64,000 nt of DNA from Akanthomyces muscarius (GCF_028009165.1 NC_079241.1:1488001-1552000); one strand, 5' to 3'. Shown: positions 23,345-35,144, counted from the first letter of the stretch. Notes: a model not told the origin generated them from the sequence alone. Numbers and translations: made by a program.

Positions 23345-24811
23345 TTATTTCGAAACGGCGGCGTTGAGGACCTGCGTGCGGAAGAAGCCGCCTTTTGTCT
23401 TCTCAATGACCTGCTGGTAGACGTTGTTGGGGGGGTGGTTCATGATGACGGTGCCGTCCTTGGAGTCAATCTTGGCGTCAAGCCGGGTCTCGCGAATGAG
23501 GTTGACGATCCACTTCTCGCCGTCGTCGGGGTTGAGGCCGAGCTTGGCGGAGAGGTCGCGGATGTTCATGCGGGAGAAGATCTTGCAGTAGCTCTCGCAG
23601 ATGAGGTGGCGAGCGGCGTCCACGAACGCGTCGGCCGAGGAGGCGAGGAAGAAGTCGGCGCGGCAGACGTCCTCGGCCGCGCGGAGGGCCTCGCGGGCGG
23701 CCTCGAAGTCGTGGGCAATGTAGAGGGCGTTGACGAACTGGGTGACGGGGTCGGCGTACTCGTAGGCCTCCTGGCGGACGTAGCGGATGACGTCCTTGAG
23801 CTGCTTCTGCTGGATGCTCGAGGAGCGGTTGTTGCCGGTGGCGCTGGAGCGGCCGCGCGAGGTGATGACGGCGGCGATGAGGTAGCGCAGGATCCAGGGG
23901 CAGGCCGTCTGGACCGTGTTGATGTAAGGCGCCGAGAAGAACATGTCGAGGATGGGCTCGCGGGCGGCGTCGTGGTTGAAGAGCGGGAAGAGGGCCCAGT
24001 GGACGAGCATGGTGCGGTGGTCGAGCTGCGCGCGCGGGTTGCTGAAGAGCTTGGTGTCGATGCTCTCCTTGACGTTCTTGAGCTCGTCGACGGCCGAGTC
24101 CCAGTTGGCCGAGAGGATCTCGCACGCAAGCTTGCCCCACGTAGAGGCAGAGACCTTGTCGTTGTCGGTCGACAGCACGCGGAACTGGTAGAGCATGTCG
24201 GCGGCGGGGCCGTACTGGCCGCAGCGGAACTGGAACTGGCCAAAGTCGTAGAGGGCGTCGACCATTTCCAGGGTGACCTAGTTTGAACATGTTAGCAAGA
24301 TTTCCGTGTCCATCTTGACCTCTCGAGACCGGAGTAACCCCCCCTCCGCATGCTGCCCTCGTTGCCTTTGTCTCGCCTCGTCTCGTTCTCCTTGTCTAGT
24401 CCCAAAACTTACTCCGTGCTGGTTCTTGAGAAACTCCAAGTTGGCCACCTTGTCGCTGCGGAGGCCGTTGACGACCTCGTCCTGGGTCAGGAGGTCGGCA
24501 ATGGTGGCCGTGGCCTGCTCGTACTTTTGCAGCTGGGCCACGACCTCCTCGCGCTTGCGGACGTACTCGGCGGGGGGCTCCTGGACGCCGTGGAGCTCGC
24601 AGTACATGTTGGCGACGTAGTCGGTCATGTTGGTGTCCTCGAGCAGCGCAATCTTGCCGGCCAGGATCTTGTTGAAGGCGTCCGTGTCGCCCTTTTCGTC
24701 GGCCTTGTCGCCCTCAAACTGGATCAGAGGGAACAGCAGGTGTCGGCTCAGGTGGGGCGCCAGCTTGGGCATGATGGACGAGGCATCGACTGCCTTGAGT
24801 ACATCCTCCAT
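23345..24811 (-). CDS. INT6: translation initiation factor eIF3 subunit e (Int6)
   Basis: Two exons, 24811-24413 and 24277-23345, with donor GTAAGT and acceptor CTAG and phase zero; 443 residues against about 445 for the human protein. The N-terminal eIF3e domain contains [19 protein letters not shown]. The middle has [20 protein letters not shown] and [18 protein letters not shown]-terminal PCI domain ends in the winged-helix region ([20 protein letters not shown], then a Lys-poor tail). Known: eIF3e is one of the PCI subunits of the eIF3 octamer that recruits mRNA to the 40S ribosome and contacts eIF4G. The second exon has extreme third-position GC bias, suggesting high expression. Head-to-head with the mL49 gene. 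Confidence 0.96.
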
Positions 24812-25477
24812 GACTGCGATGCGTTGTGTATATGTATCAAGGAAAAATTGGGCGTAATCTTTCTTTTCCCTTCGAGATGGCGGGGCGGTACTGGCTTCCC
24901 TGGGAGGTTGGCGTCGAGGGTCGTCCGGAGAGAGAGAGAGACGGTGGGGGAATGAGAGGAACGTCGCGAAAATTGCAAGGGCTTTCCTTTCACAAACGCA
25001 CACGCACACACAAACAGTCACACGCTCTCACTCGTCCGGTGGGTGGGCTCTTTTGGAGGGGCAGATTTTTGGCGGCGCTTTTTTCCCTTTATTTTCGCTA
25101 ATCCACAAAAAAGTGCTTCTGCGCTGTGGAGACTGGCAGCCGGTCTTTAGCCGGGCCTCGCGACAGAGCGTGTCATGTGATTTGTATATTTTCTGGACTG
25201 ATCTGATGGCTTCCGACGACGGCTGCTTGATTGCTAGAGACGAGGAGCGTTGCGACGAATTGGTGCTTTTGGGCGTATTGAAAAATCTCGCCACCTCGTT
25301 TACGCGAATTTACACCATAGCGCGATCCCAAATCGACATCACCACGCCATTGAAGTAGCTCTGTCCATCTTTACGGTCCAACCAGACCTCGACATCGACG
25401 ACCGCTTCCACACGAGACCCCTTGGAAGGCATCACGACATACCCGTCTCCTAAAACTCCTCCTCCCACACCGCCACG
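24812..25477. promoter_or_regulatory. divergent promoter region eIF3e/mL49
   Basis: 666 bases between two divergently transcribed translation genes, one cytosolic and one mitochondrial. It includes a CA/GT-rich tract near 24995-25020 in the eIF3e leader. A bidirectional promoter is inferred from spacing only. Confidence 0.5.
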
Positions 25478-26066
25478 ATGAACTATCGTCTCTCTCAATC
25501 GCTCCCCTGCGCCAGGGCCGCCCTCTCGCAGACTCTGGCCCCTCGCCCGCCGCCGCTCTTCCGCCTCACACCCCTTACCTCCTCCTCATCACGATGCCTC
25601 TTCCAACAACAGCGCAACACCTACGCCACGGCCGCCACGGCCGCCGCCGCCGCCCGCGCCGCCGCGCAGCGACGCGCACCGCGGTCCTTCACGCGCGCGC
25701 CCACGCCGCCGCCCACCAAGACGGCCGAGGAGCAGCTCGCCGGCGGCTACCTGGTCCAGCGCACGTCGTCGGTCCAGCTGCCCGTGTACCGCAAGCTCAA
25801 GTCGGGCAACATGCGCGAGGTCATCCTCATCAAAAAGGTCCACGGCGACCGCCGCAGGCTCCTCGAGGACATCAAGGCCAGCCTCGCCGTCGCCGCCGAC
25901 AAGATCCGCATCAACCCCACCACCCAGCACATCGAGCTCCAGGTGAGCATCTTCTTTCCGCCTTGCGCAGCATGGTGGTGATGAAAAGACAAATATAACT
26001 AACCTTTGAATGCAGGGCAACTACCTGACCCAAACTCAAAAATGGCTGCTCGATAATGGCTTCTGA
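25478..26066 (+). CDS. IMG2: mitochondrial large ribosomal subunit protein mL49 (Img2 type)
   Basis: Two exons, 25478-25942 and 26016-26066, with donor GTGAGC, branch AACTAAC and acceptor TGCAG; 171 residues. A long Ala/Arg-rich mitochondrial presequence and Pro-rich linker (about 85 residues) precede the L49/Img2 domain: GYLVQRTSSVQLPVYRKLKS, then EVILIKKVHGDRRRLLEDI. The product ends in GNYLTQTQKWLLDNGF, the conserved C-terminal strand and helix of the family, encoded by the small second exon. Known: mL49 is a mitochondria-specific ribosomal protein; yeast img2 mutants lose mitochondrial genome integrity. Nothing is unusual. Confidence 0.93.
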
Positions 26067-26613
26067 ATAATAAGCGCCGCCGAGAAATGAGACATTCGTC
26101 TCGTGTACCATTGTATCATATATCCTCTAGTTTTGTAAACCAGGCAGCATCAGCATAGACAATTCGGCAATCATATAAATACACCCAACATCGTTAATTT
26201 GCAAAATAAAATTGAACCAATAGTGGTATCGGTATGTATATCTCACGCCTACTACTCCTTTGTACATCGACGTCAACTCCTAGCTTCTTCTACCCAGCAA
26301 AACCTCTCCATCGCTTCTTCTTTATAAACGCTTCTCTCATCCTCGCTAGCCATAAAGTTCGAGCCGTGACGTATTTTAAAACGCCACTTGGTCTTCAAAC
26401 TGAATGACAAACGACAAATGCAACCACGCAAAAGATAAAACTCGAACAAAAAAGGTAACCAAATACAAATATCAATCCCAGGGCTATCATGATCCCATGA
26501 CGCGTGCGCGCATCTCCAAACTCCGGCTGGCAAAGTGTTCCAGCGGCAAAGGCTCCGTTTTTGCCGTTGCGGCTTATAAAGGCCAAGTAATTATACAACC
26601 ATGCGCAGCCAGC
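26067..26613. other. intergenic, convergent gene ends
   Basis: About 550 AT-rich bases between the mL49 gene (+) and the SWI1-like gene (-). No coding feature is supported. Confidence 0.6.
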
Positions 26614-28294
26614 TTACCGGGCCATGTTAATGACTGCTGATAGTTGCTGCAGCATGCCTTCCTTCGTCCATTCCGCCGAAGTATATGATAGTGCCTCCAT
26701 AAGTACCTGTGCCGAAGGCAACACGCTCTTAGGCAGTGACGTGCTTGGATGGTTTGGGTCCCGACCCTTTTCTGCCAGCCGTCTTAATAATGTCACACCC
26801 AGAACAACAATGTACACAAGCTCAGGATCTCTGCTCCTTGGTCCACGGGGCGGTTGACGCTCATACACGTGGCTCAACTCCCGTACAAGCTTTGTCAGAT
26901 TCTGTGCTAGACCTTCGCCAGATGAAAGCCAAGCCTTGGCGACACCGCTTTCAAAGCCAGGAGCCATGGAAGCCAAAATCTCCGCGGCCAAGAGTCCCTG
27001 CATAAGGAACGGCTTGCGCACCTCGATGAGGGACGGGTAGTTGGGCAGTCGCGCGCTCTCTGTTGTCTTGTCTGGCAGCGGTGCAATGGCCAGCGCAAAG
27101 GTTCGTGTCAGAGTTTCGTGGCTCGAACTGTTTCCAGAATCGAGACCGAATATGGCCTTGTAGAATCCACGGTTCGGTTCATCACGCGCAAGCAACTTGG
27201 CGAGTGAATCCACAGCATGTGGCAGGTAGGGTTGCACACCAGGCTCATATGAGGCAAAGAAGAGTGACCCGCCGACGACAGTCGGAGCTGGTGAGGGTGC
27301 AAATGCGAGTAGGAAGTTGAGCAGGCAGAGCGCTTGTTCACGGCTGGGCAACTCGATAGACCCGGCAATGTTGGACAAAAGAATAACAATGTCCTTCATG
27401 AAATCCAGAGTGTTCGCGTGAGATCGTAGCAACATAGTTCGGGTACCAAGATAGCGAATCAACGAACAGAGAAACTTGATTACCAGCTCATCTGCAAGCA
27501 CAATGTGGTTTTCATTCTGCTCGCCTGGGAACGACACGTTGCGAAGAATCGTGGTGACACATATGACTTTGTCGACGGCACGGTCAAGGTCGTACTCCAT
27601 AGTGCCATACGTCGGGCATTCTCGCACAGCAAGCCTCTCTATGCGGCAGGCACGGACTACATCTTCGTATGACGTCAAAGAGATTTCGTCGGCAACTTCC
27701 ACGGTATGTTCGACAAGCATATCGAGTTGCTCCTCTGCACAATCAATCAGCGCATCCACCAAGTCGTCGCAATAGCGAAGCTGCAAGAAGTGAGGCTGGT
27801 GGGGCGAGTTGGATAATGTTGCCAGTGTGTCTAAAGCGACGCGCACCTCGCTATGCATGCCACACTGCAAGCTGCGGGTGAGGGCAGCAATATCAATGTT
27901 GCCGAGTTCGTTGCATGAGGGTGCTATCGGCATATAATGCTCCAGCTCTTTACCCAATATGTCGGCGGCATGCAGGTCGACGCCGCCGAAAGTGGCCAAC
28001 TCGCGGGCACAGGGGCTGTAGTCATCAGACTTTTGCATCATAGGCGGGGCACGAACTTCAGTCGTGGGTACCGCAGGACGGCCCTCATGATGACCTATAT
28101 GCATGCTTCCTTGGCGGTGGTGAGCAGGCGAGTGCAGGGACGGGTCACCAGGAGTGTTGGGATCTACGCTCTTGGAGAGGCTGTTCCGTTGGTGGCCCAT
28201 CATACCAGGCTGTGGTGGTTGGGGCGTCGCGAACCCATTTACAGGCGCTTGACCAGGCTTGACTGGAGTTTGCTGTTGCTGTTGTTGCTGCTGT

Positions 28295-28330
<36 letters not shown>

Positions 28331-30027
28331 AGGTGCTGCTGCATCTGTTGCTGCATTTGTTGCTGCTGCTGCTGCTGGAGATGATGCTGGTGCTGCTGCT
28401 GTAGGTGCTGCTGCTGTTGCTGAGAATGCGGCTGGGGCATCTGCTGTTGTCCTTGGGGCTGAGCGGAATTCATTTGGCCCGGTGTCATTTGGCCCGGTGT
28501 CATCTGGCTCTGGGGCATCTGGCCTTGAGGCACTTGGCCGGGCGTCATTTGTCCTTGCGGTGTCTGCTGACCTGACTGCATTTGCTTCTGAGGAGTACCC
28601 TGGTTAGGCATGTTGGGATTCTGTCCCATCATCCTTGTCTTTTGCTGGACAATCCAGGCCTCCTCAAATTTCTGTAAATTTCGTTCGTATACTTGCCTCA
28701 AGGTCGGGGCCACAGTTGGGATGTGGACAGGGAGGCCGAGAGCCTGCGCAATGTGAGCCCAGCCGTTGGCGGCGTTGATAGTCTTGGAGCCTCCCTTGCT
28801 AGACACGGCTTGGAACAGCATCATGAGGTTGACCGGACGCTCGGCAACCATGGGGGAGGTATCGAAAGCAAGACCCTTGGCAGTCATGAAATGCGTCAGG
28901 TTCTTCATGAACTGTTCGGGGTTCATGCCGCCCATTGGTCGCTGCTGAGGTCGCATGCCACCTGGGGCCATCTGGCCGTTCGGCATACCGCCCATTTGAG
29001 GCTTCTGCATCATGCCGCGGCCCATACCCTGAGCCTGCAGCTGAGCTTGCATCTGCATGTTGCCCTGAAGCTGCTGCTGAAGACGCATCTGATACGCAGC
29101 CATCTTCTGCGGCTCCGTCATGCCCTGCATACCTTGGCTACCCTGTCGTTGCTGGCCTTGTTGTCCTTGCCCCTGACCTGGCTGCTGCTGCTGCTGCTGC
29201 ATCTGCGCATACATATTGGCCTGCATCTGGTTCATACCTTGAGGCATCTGAGCCATATGTTGCGGCATCATCTGATTCGCGCCCATAGCGTTGGGGTTAG
29301 GCGACGGGCGAGGATTCGACGGGGAGGGGGCGAAACCGGGATTGTAGCCTTGAGGAGCATTCTGCATAAACTGGTTGGGCTGCGGCGTACCGTGTTCGGA
29401 TGGCGCGGGGGATGTTTGAGATGCGAATTGTTGCTGTTGTGGAGGACCCGGAGAGAAAGGGTGGGGAGAAGCAGTAGCGACTCTTTGAGGCACGCTGCCC
29501 GGGCGCATCTGATTTCCCATGATGGGAGAGGGTGTGGCATTCGCAGAACCATTTGCCTGCAGATGAGGAAACTGGCCTGGCGTCTGCTGAGGCATGGCGC
29601 CACCCTGCTGCATGCCGGGAAAGTTTTGTTGCTGAGGCGTCTCGGAGCGCGACGGCGGTAGCATGCCCTGCATCTGACCAGGCGAGCCGGTGACACTGTC
29701 TTCGCGTGGTCGAGGACGCTTAGAAGGAATGACGGAGTTTGTTTGATAGGCAGGGTTTTGCTGGAAAGTAGAGGGAGATGCATGGCGCATAGGGCCGTTC
29801 TGCTGCATGGCGGCCATCTGCTGCTGGGAGGGTTGCTGCTGCTGGCCCTGCTGAAGCTGGTGCTGCTGCTGTTGTTGCTGCTGCTGGTTGGCGAACTGGG
29901 CAGGATTGAATTGGGCCGAATTGGCCATGAAAGCGGAGGGATCCATTGCGGCGGTGTTGGGATCGTTCATGTGTGGGAAGCCGTGGCCATTGTGGTTCGG
30001 AGCAGCGTCGTTCATCCAAGCGCTCAT
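26614..30027 (-). CDS. SWI1: SWI/SNF complex ARID subunit (Swi1/Sol1-like)
   Basis: Single coding exon for 1137 residues. The first half is low-complexity, rich in Gln, Met, Pro and Gly. An ARID/BRIGHT DNA-binding domain lies near residues 367-455 (QFMKNLTHFMTAKGL through GGSKTINAANGWAHIAQALG). A very long Gln/His stretch follows, and after it a well-ordered helical C-terminal half (from about 680) that matches the conserved Swi1/BAF250-type armadillo-like region. Known: Swi1 is the ARID subunit of the SWI/SNF remodeller, recruited by activators. The Gln-rich part resembles the prion-forming region of yeast Swi1. Transcription probably starts beyond a 5' leader intron. Confidence 0.9.
28263..28440. 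repeat. CAG/CTG-rich polyglutamine tract in SWI1
   Basis: A trinucleotide-rich tract (GTT/GCT on this strand) coding for an almost pure Gln run with a few His, Met and Leu interruptions. It mixes CAA and CAG codons. Further shorter Gln blocks lie at 29180-29210 and 29865-29885. Confidence 0.9.
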
Positions 30028-30045
30028 GGCGTCAGGGCCGACGAG

Positions 30046-30484
30046 CTGTGCAAAACAAAGTCAGCAATCAAGCGAAAGGAACCCAAGGACCCATTGAATG
30101 GCACAAGGTTGGATGAAGATGGGGCCGGTCGCACGGCACGGAGGTGGTGATGGACAGCGTCGAGTCGCGTCGCGGGTTGGCTGAGGAAATGAGCAGGTGT
30201 CGGGGGTGGGAAACTGGGCAGACAGGCGGAGAAAGAAACACAGGCGCAGCAGGCCTTGGAGGTGATTTTGGTGGGTAACTCGGGGGGGTTGGCCAGTGTG
30301 AGCGAGCCTGCGCAGTGGGAGCGAGTGCTGGCAGCAGCTGTGTGCAGCGGAGACGGCCGCTGGAGAAGGGCTGTCTGGCGGCCTGAGAGCGCTGGGGACG
30401 GGCGAGATGGAGGAAGGGGGCAGCAGGGAAGGGACGTAGGGAGTACATGGAAGTACCACCAGGAGACCACACAAACAGACGTAC
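30046..30484 (-). other. putative 5' leader intron of SWI1
   Basis: On the minus strand GTACGT (30484-30479) forms a strong donor. A branch-like GCTGAC then lies about 18 bases before TTGCACAG (ending at 30046), just upstream of the SWI1 ATG at 30027. If used, this removes 439 bases of leader. It is inferred from signals only. Confidence 0.5.
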
Positions 30485-33440
30485 CGCGTTCTTGTTCAGT
30501 TCCAGCGCTTCGCACAGCGACGGTACGAGGCAGCGAGTGCTGGTAGCCTGGGCGCTTTGACAGTGGAGGTGGGAGCCGCAAAATGACCGTCGCGAAAACA
30601 GCACGCGGTCCTTTCCAGGGGTGTCTAAATCGAGTGCTGACCGAGCTCGTTTTCAGACCGGAGGGGAGAGCAAAAAAAAAGCAGAGTGGGTGTGAGTGAC
30701 TTGAACCCTGGTGAGTTGAGCTGCTCACTGCTGGCTGGCCCGGATGCAGGACGCAGACAGAAATTTTGCGACCGTGTCGCAGGCTGCCAACCAACGCTTT
30801 GCGATCAGGACACCGCTGCAGCAACCACCGAGCGGGCGAGGACCGAAATAATACGCGCGGGATATCGCAAAAAAGCACACGAGATAAACTCTACCCACAG
30901 CAAAGGGGGCGCCGATGTGGTGGCAGCGTGGCAGCGAGATGAATGGCAAGGCTAACGCGCGTTGAGGTGGATGTCGGCGATTGTTTGGCCGTGGCCTGTC
31001 TTGCAGTTTCACCGGACTGTGGAAGGCCTGGGAAGGGGGGGCTGGATCGCTGAGTCGCTTTGGCGGTGCGCTCTGCAAGCAGCACAGGCGCCTAGCCGGA
31101 CACGGTATAGCGCAAAGACTTGTGGGTAATCGACGGTGGCTGCCACCAATCAGCGCAGCGAGAGGTGCTCTGTTAGCGAGGCAGAGCGCTGCTGTTAGCA
31201 AAGTGCTGGAGACTGGTGTCGATTCCTAACAGACTGCACGTGCAGCACAAACAGCTTGCCATGGACAAAGCGCCGTGACAACACTTGCTGCTGCCCAGGA
31301 ACCAGGTTCGAGGTCACAGAGAACATTGCTCTGCCCCATCACCTACCACTGCAGTCTCTGCATCTGCGGCCCCCGAAGAACCTTACCCACATCGGACAGC
31401 CTCTGCAGAAAAGATCGAGAAAGGCCTGGCCAGGCCAAGAAAAGGGACGAGAGGGTGGGTGGGACGGGCGGCCCGAACTAGTTGCATAATGGTTGTCAAC
31501 GGCGCCAGGATCGTGGTTTGTTGCAACAATGTCAAAAAGGAGGCGGAATTTTCTCTCGAGGAGTTTCGACTTCTCGCAGAAGGTCAATATCGAGCTCGGA
31601 GGAAAACGTATTTGCCCGTCGTTCGCCGCCAAGCGTCTCCACGCTCGCCCGCAAATGACCCCGTTGGACCCTTCGGATAGAAATGGCAACAATGAGCGCC
31701 ACGACAATCTCGCTGGAAAACACACACCCCACCATCGCAGTCCGCAATGATAAATATGGTGCCGGAGAACTTTTGAGCCAAAGATTGGATGGACGGTCAA
31801 TCCAACGCTTGGCCCCCTCAAGGATGCGAGCCCGCAGCACATGGCCCGGCCCTTTCGTAGCACACAACTCAGGGCCCATGGAAAAGCAATCCGCACCCCC
31901 AACGCGTCGACAACGAAAATTTGTGACACTTTTGTCTCTTGGGCGCACCGGTAGATTGCCCGTGATAAGAGCTACCAACCAAATAGTTGAGCATCTCTCG
32001 TCGAATGGGCTGGCTGGCTTGGGTGGCAGTGGCACTCTCCACACTGTCGAGGTGGTGGGCTGGCTGGCATGCACGCCTCGTGGCGGCCAGCGCAGTAGCG
32101 TAGCGCCAATGTTCGGATACTCGCGCGGGCGCCCCGGCCCTCGATGATTCAACGCTGGGCAGCACCATCACCATTGATTGCGGGCAGTTGTGTTGGCGAC
32201 GGTGATTTGTGCCGAGAAGAGCATGTTGCGTCGTTTTTTTGACTCGCTTTGTCAGGAAAACGCAGCGGTCAGCGTCCTGTCGCTGTCCCACGGCCAGATG
32301 GCCGTCTGGTGCCACTGCATGACAAACGGGCGGGTGGATAGGTATAAGTGCCAGAGAGGCCAGCAGCGTCCGAATGGCAGCACCCGATGAGCGCCGCACC
32401 AGCAATATTCCAAGAAGAATGAGGCGACGACAAAACGGAAGCGATTCGAGGGAAACAACGAGATGTGGGAGGAAAATCGGAACAAGATGGGAGGAACGGG
32501 GGAGGGGGCAGTTAAAGTGAGCAACGGTGCCTGGGCCGGGCTTTGCTGGGCGGTCACTAACTAAGCCTGCCGATTACAGTGAACGATGGTGCCTGTTTAC
32601 GGTGTGCCATAGGTGTAATTAGTGGGCTCTGCGGGCATCACAGGGCCGTTGCGGTCGCAGTTGCAGTTGCAGTTCCAGTTGGGGCCTTGCAGCCTTGGAG
32701 CCCTGCCTTGCCCTGCCACGCCCACGATCGAATTACGCCCGCCGCGCATGGTCAGACAAGTCACAGAAAAATCGGGATGCGAGAAATTGTCTTCCCAATC
32801 AAGAAACTTATTTGGCAGGCCAGGCATTCCGATCAGTCCAAGACAGTGTCGAGCCAGCGCGAAACCACAGCCCGCCGTCCCGGATTCCAGAACCCGCTCA
32901 GAATCCTGCCACCCAAGACGGGACTGGCCCCCCAGCAAGTGACCACCGGAACTAGCGCAAGCGCTTCCGCTCACCAGTCATCAGTCAGTCAGTGGCCATT
33001 ACGAGTACACACATTCACCACTAAGTAAGCATTGTTTTGCACCACTTTATTAAAAACAAACATGATGAATGGCTGCTTTCTAGCTCTGTGATCGACTCTA
33101 CTAGTGTGGGGTGAGCCCGACCAAGGCTGCAGCAGCTGCAGAAGCAAGCAAGTCAGGGCGGCATGGACCGCCAGGCAAATACCAGTGCAAGTCAGGGATA
33201 AAAAAAAATGTCCTGCTCCTTGTTACATGTCCTTGCAAATGTTTCCGATTTCCGTCCTCCTCATCCCTCAACGCCAAAGCCCACAATGTATTGCAGAGTG
33301 GCTTGCTTTCTGTACCATTGGCCGCCTTGCACGCTCCGACAAGCATCGCATACATTAGTAGCGAATAACGCTGATGCTTTCATCTTTGGACTCGCAGCAG
33401 CAAATTCCAGGTGTCTTCATCGCTATTGTACCCGCTTAAG
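30485..33440. other. long gene-poor region upstream of SWI1
   Basis: About 3 kb. Overlapping open frames of 130-206 codons exist on both strands between 30.7 and 32.5 kb, but none has a domain, a signal peptide or convincing splice sites. Composition is uneven and several are mutually antisense. I interpret the left part as SWI1 promoter and leave the rest unassigned. Confidence 0.5.
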
Positions 33441-33882
33441 AATCGCTCATTCACGATCATGTCGCGCCGGCTGGCTCTGAACCACTGCCAATGCCCTTGA
33501 GTGTCGCACCAAGGCACATCCCCGCGACAAAGGCCAATGCACATTAAAACACAAAGCCACAGACGGCGCACAAAACAGAACCTGCGGTGAGTGTATGTTT
33601 TGGCGCTGGAGAGCTGCACACTTTCAGAGAAAATTATTTAACTGCCTGTAATTCGTATCGGCTCGCGCATTCACGACGATCATGTTACGCTGGCTATCTC
33701 TACATCACTGCCAATAGATGTCCTTTGTTGGCACACAGAGGCAAACATGCACGACAGAGGCCAATACACACCAGCGCACAAGGAGACACAAAATGGAACC
33801 TGCGGCGAATGTATGCTTGGGCAGTGAGGAGCTGCACACTCTCGCAGAAGACTCTATAAACTGCTTGTAGTTCGCATCGACT
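33441..33882 (+). repeat. imperfect tandem repeat, two units of about 220 bp
   Basis: Unit A (33441-33660) and unit B (33661-33882) share the ordered blocks ATTCACGA, ATCATGT, CACTGCCAAT, GAACCTGCGG, AGCTGCACACT and AACTGC with a fixed offset near 220 bases. Substitutions and small gaps separate them. Unit B keeps a TATA-like TCTATAAAC near 33850, while unit A has AATTATTTAAC at the same place. Confidence 0.75.
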
Positions 33883-33942
33883 TGCCAGTCAGGCATACAT
33901 CGCTTAGACGAGGTAAGCCGGGGCCTGCTGCCAGCCTGGAAT

Positions 33943-34512
33943 ATGCCAGCCACAGCAGGCATTTCGACCAATTTATTCTCGCTACTTGACTTTGCCACCG
34001 CCCAGGAGCTCTACCGTCAAGTCCATATATTGTCTTTCGAGCTCGCAAATGACTCGGGCTTCGCAGAGTTGGTCAAGGAGTTGACCGAACACTCCAGATT
34101 TCGCGAATGCCGCGACTTCTTCACGGACAAGAGGTCACATATCCAAGACGGCAAGCTGGGGATCGAAATGTGTTCACAAGACATCGATTTTCTCCTCAAG
34201 GTCTTCGCCGCCATGTTGCCTGACATGGCTGCGACCGTCATCAAGCAGCTCTTCTGTTTACACCAGAACCTTTCCCTGGCGCTGGAGTACATTACGCAGC
34301 ACATGGCAGACATAAAGACGAAGAACAATGGAGCTAAGAGTCTGGAGTGGCAGAACAAGAAAGAATCCATTTGGCAGCTACACATCAAGGAAGCTGTGGC
34401 ATCTGCCTGTTCGGATCTTGAGAACCACCTGGAAACTTTTATTCCTGGTGCCAATGGCACAAGAAGTCGAAATCCTCGCCAAGATTGCCAATCGGATGAA
34501 GGGGGCTGCTGA
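33943..34512 (+). CDS. hypothetical protein, upstream frame of a possibly split gene
   Basis: A 189-codon frame starting about 90 bases after a TATA-like element in the tandem repeat. The first 160 residues read as a convincing helical protein (for example LLDFATAQELYRQVHILSFE, MLPDMAATVIKQLFCLH). The last 20 (after LETFIPG) turn basic and unstructured, as if out of frame. The frame overlaps the next one, which continues helical sequence in the +1 frame. Either the gene has a frameshift near 34448-34470, or an intron such as GTGCCA (34448) to CAAG (34559) restores phase, or there are two genes. I do not recognise the family and see no catalytic motif or membrane segment. Confidence 0.45.
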   Translation: MPATAGISTNLFSLLDFATAQELYRQVHILSFELANDSGFAELVKELTEHSRFRECRDFFTDKRSHIQDGKLGIEMCSQDIDFLLKVFAAMLPDMAATVIKQLFCLHQNLSLALEYITQHMADIKTKNNGAKSLEWQNKKESIWQLHIKEAVASACSDLENHLETFIPGANGTRSRNPRQDCQSDEGGC

Positions 34513-35089
34513 CCGCATCTCGACCAATATCCGCAATAGCACTCCTTGCTTCATGCAAGCGCTCGACCGTGCCACTCGAACACGGCCAAGTCTGCTGGGC
34601 GACGTAGACGCCATACAGTCACAGTCCGAAAGCCCGAGTGACTCAATCTCCAGTGCGGCCCTGTTTGACGTCTTTCACGAGCCCATGCAGTACTCTGCTG
34701 TGTTGGGGTATCTTCATCACATCTTGGAGTACCTGCGTTACAAGACCGGCAATGGAGTGATTCGCATCCTCGGAGTTCGGGAACTGGCCGAAGTCTGCAG
34801 ATTCGAGTTTCAGCGCACCAAGTCGGCCCTCAGACGCCACGCAGCGGTGGATCTGGGCCCGATGCTCACGGAGCCGTCCGACGCAGCCGACCACTCGGGC
34901 CTCATCGTTCAGCGTGCCCGCGTGGCCGAGTTGGAGCTGGACGCCATGGACGACCCGCTGCTCGCCATCGTGGCCCAATTTTGCCGGCGCACCACCGAGC
35001 CGCAGCGAGCAGGCAAGGTGTTCCCAATACGGCATGCGTCGTGGCAGGTGCATCCGCAGACGAGCCGTGGCGACCATGGCCGCGAATAA
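34454..35089 (+). CDS. hypothetical protein, downstream frame of a possibly split gene
   Basis: A 211-codon frame from ATG 34454 (context CCAATGG), in the +1 frame relative to the preceding one and overlapping its end. Its start is helical (EVEILAKIANRMKGAADRIS). Further on come HEPMQYSAVLGYLHHILEYL and ELDAMDDPLLAIVAQFCRRT, all compatible with a soluble alpha-helical protein. It ends 55 bases before a perfect inverted repeat. It most likely continues the upstream frame in one gene; a separate gene is less likely. No family is recognised, so no function is given. Confidence 0.4.
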   Translation: MAQEVEILAKIANRMKGAADRISTNIRNSTPCFMQALDRATRTRPSLLGDVDAIQSQSESPSDSISSAALFDVFHEPMQYSAVLGYLHHILEYLRYKTGNGVIRILGVRELAEVCRFEFQRTKSALRRHAAVDLGPMLTEPSDAADHSGLIVQRARVAELELDAMDDPLLAIVAQFCRRTTEPQRAGKVFPIRHASWQVHPQTSRGDHGRE

Positions 35090-35144
35090 CGGCGGCGGTC
35101 AGCATGGATTCGAATGGCTGCCTCGGACGACTAACAGGGACGAC

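Noticed and set aside
23435..24290. Long frames (283 and 270 codons) overlapping the eIF3e second exon
   Set aside because: They are shadows of a very GC-biased coding exon: composition is Val/Gly/Leu or Arg/Pro only, while the eIF3e frame carries all family motifs.
28263..28440. CRISPR-like or satellite interpretation of the CAG tract
   Set aside because: The triplet periodicity stays in frame with SWI1 and encodes Gln, so it is a coding homopolymer; there are no spacers.
28693..29661. 322-codon plus-strand His/Leu-rich frame
   Set aside because: It is the antisense of the Gln/Met-rich SWI1 coding sequence.
30725..32405. Several 130-206 codon frames on both strands upstream of SWI1
   Set aside because: They overlap each other, lack motifs and convincing splice sites, and look like chance frames in GC-rich non-coding DNA.
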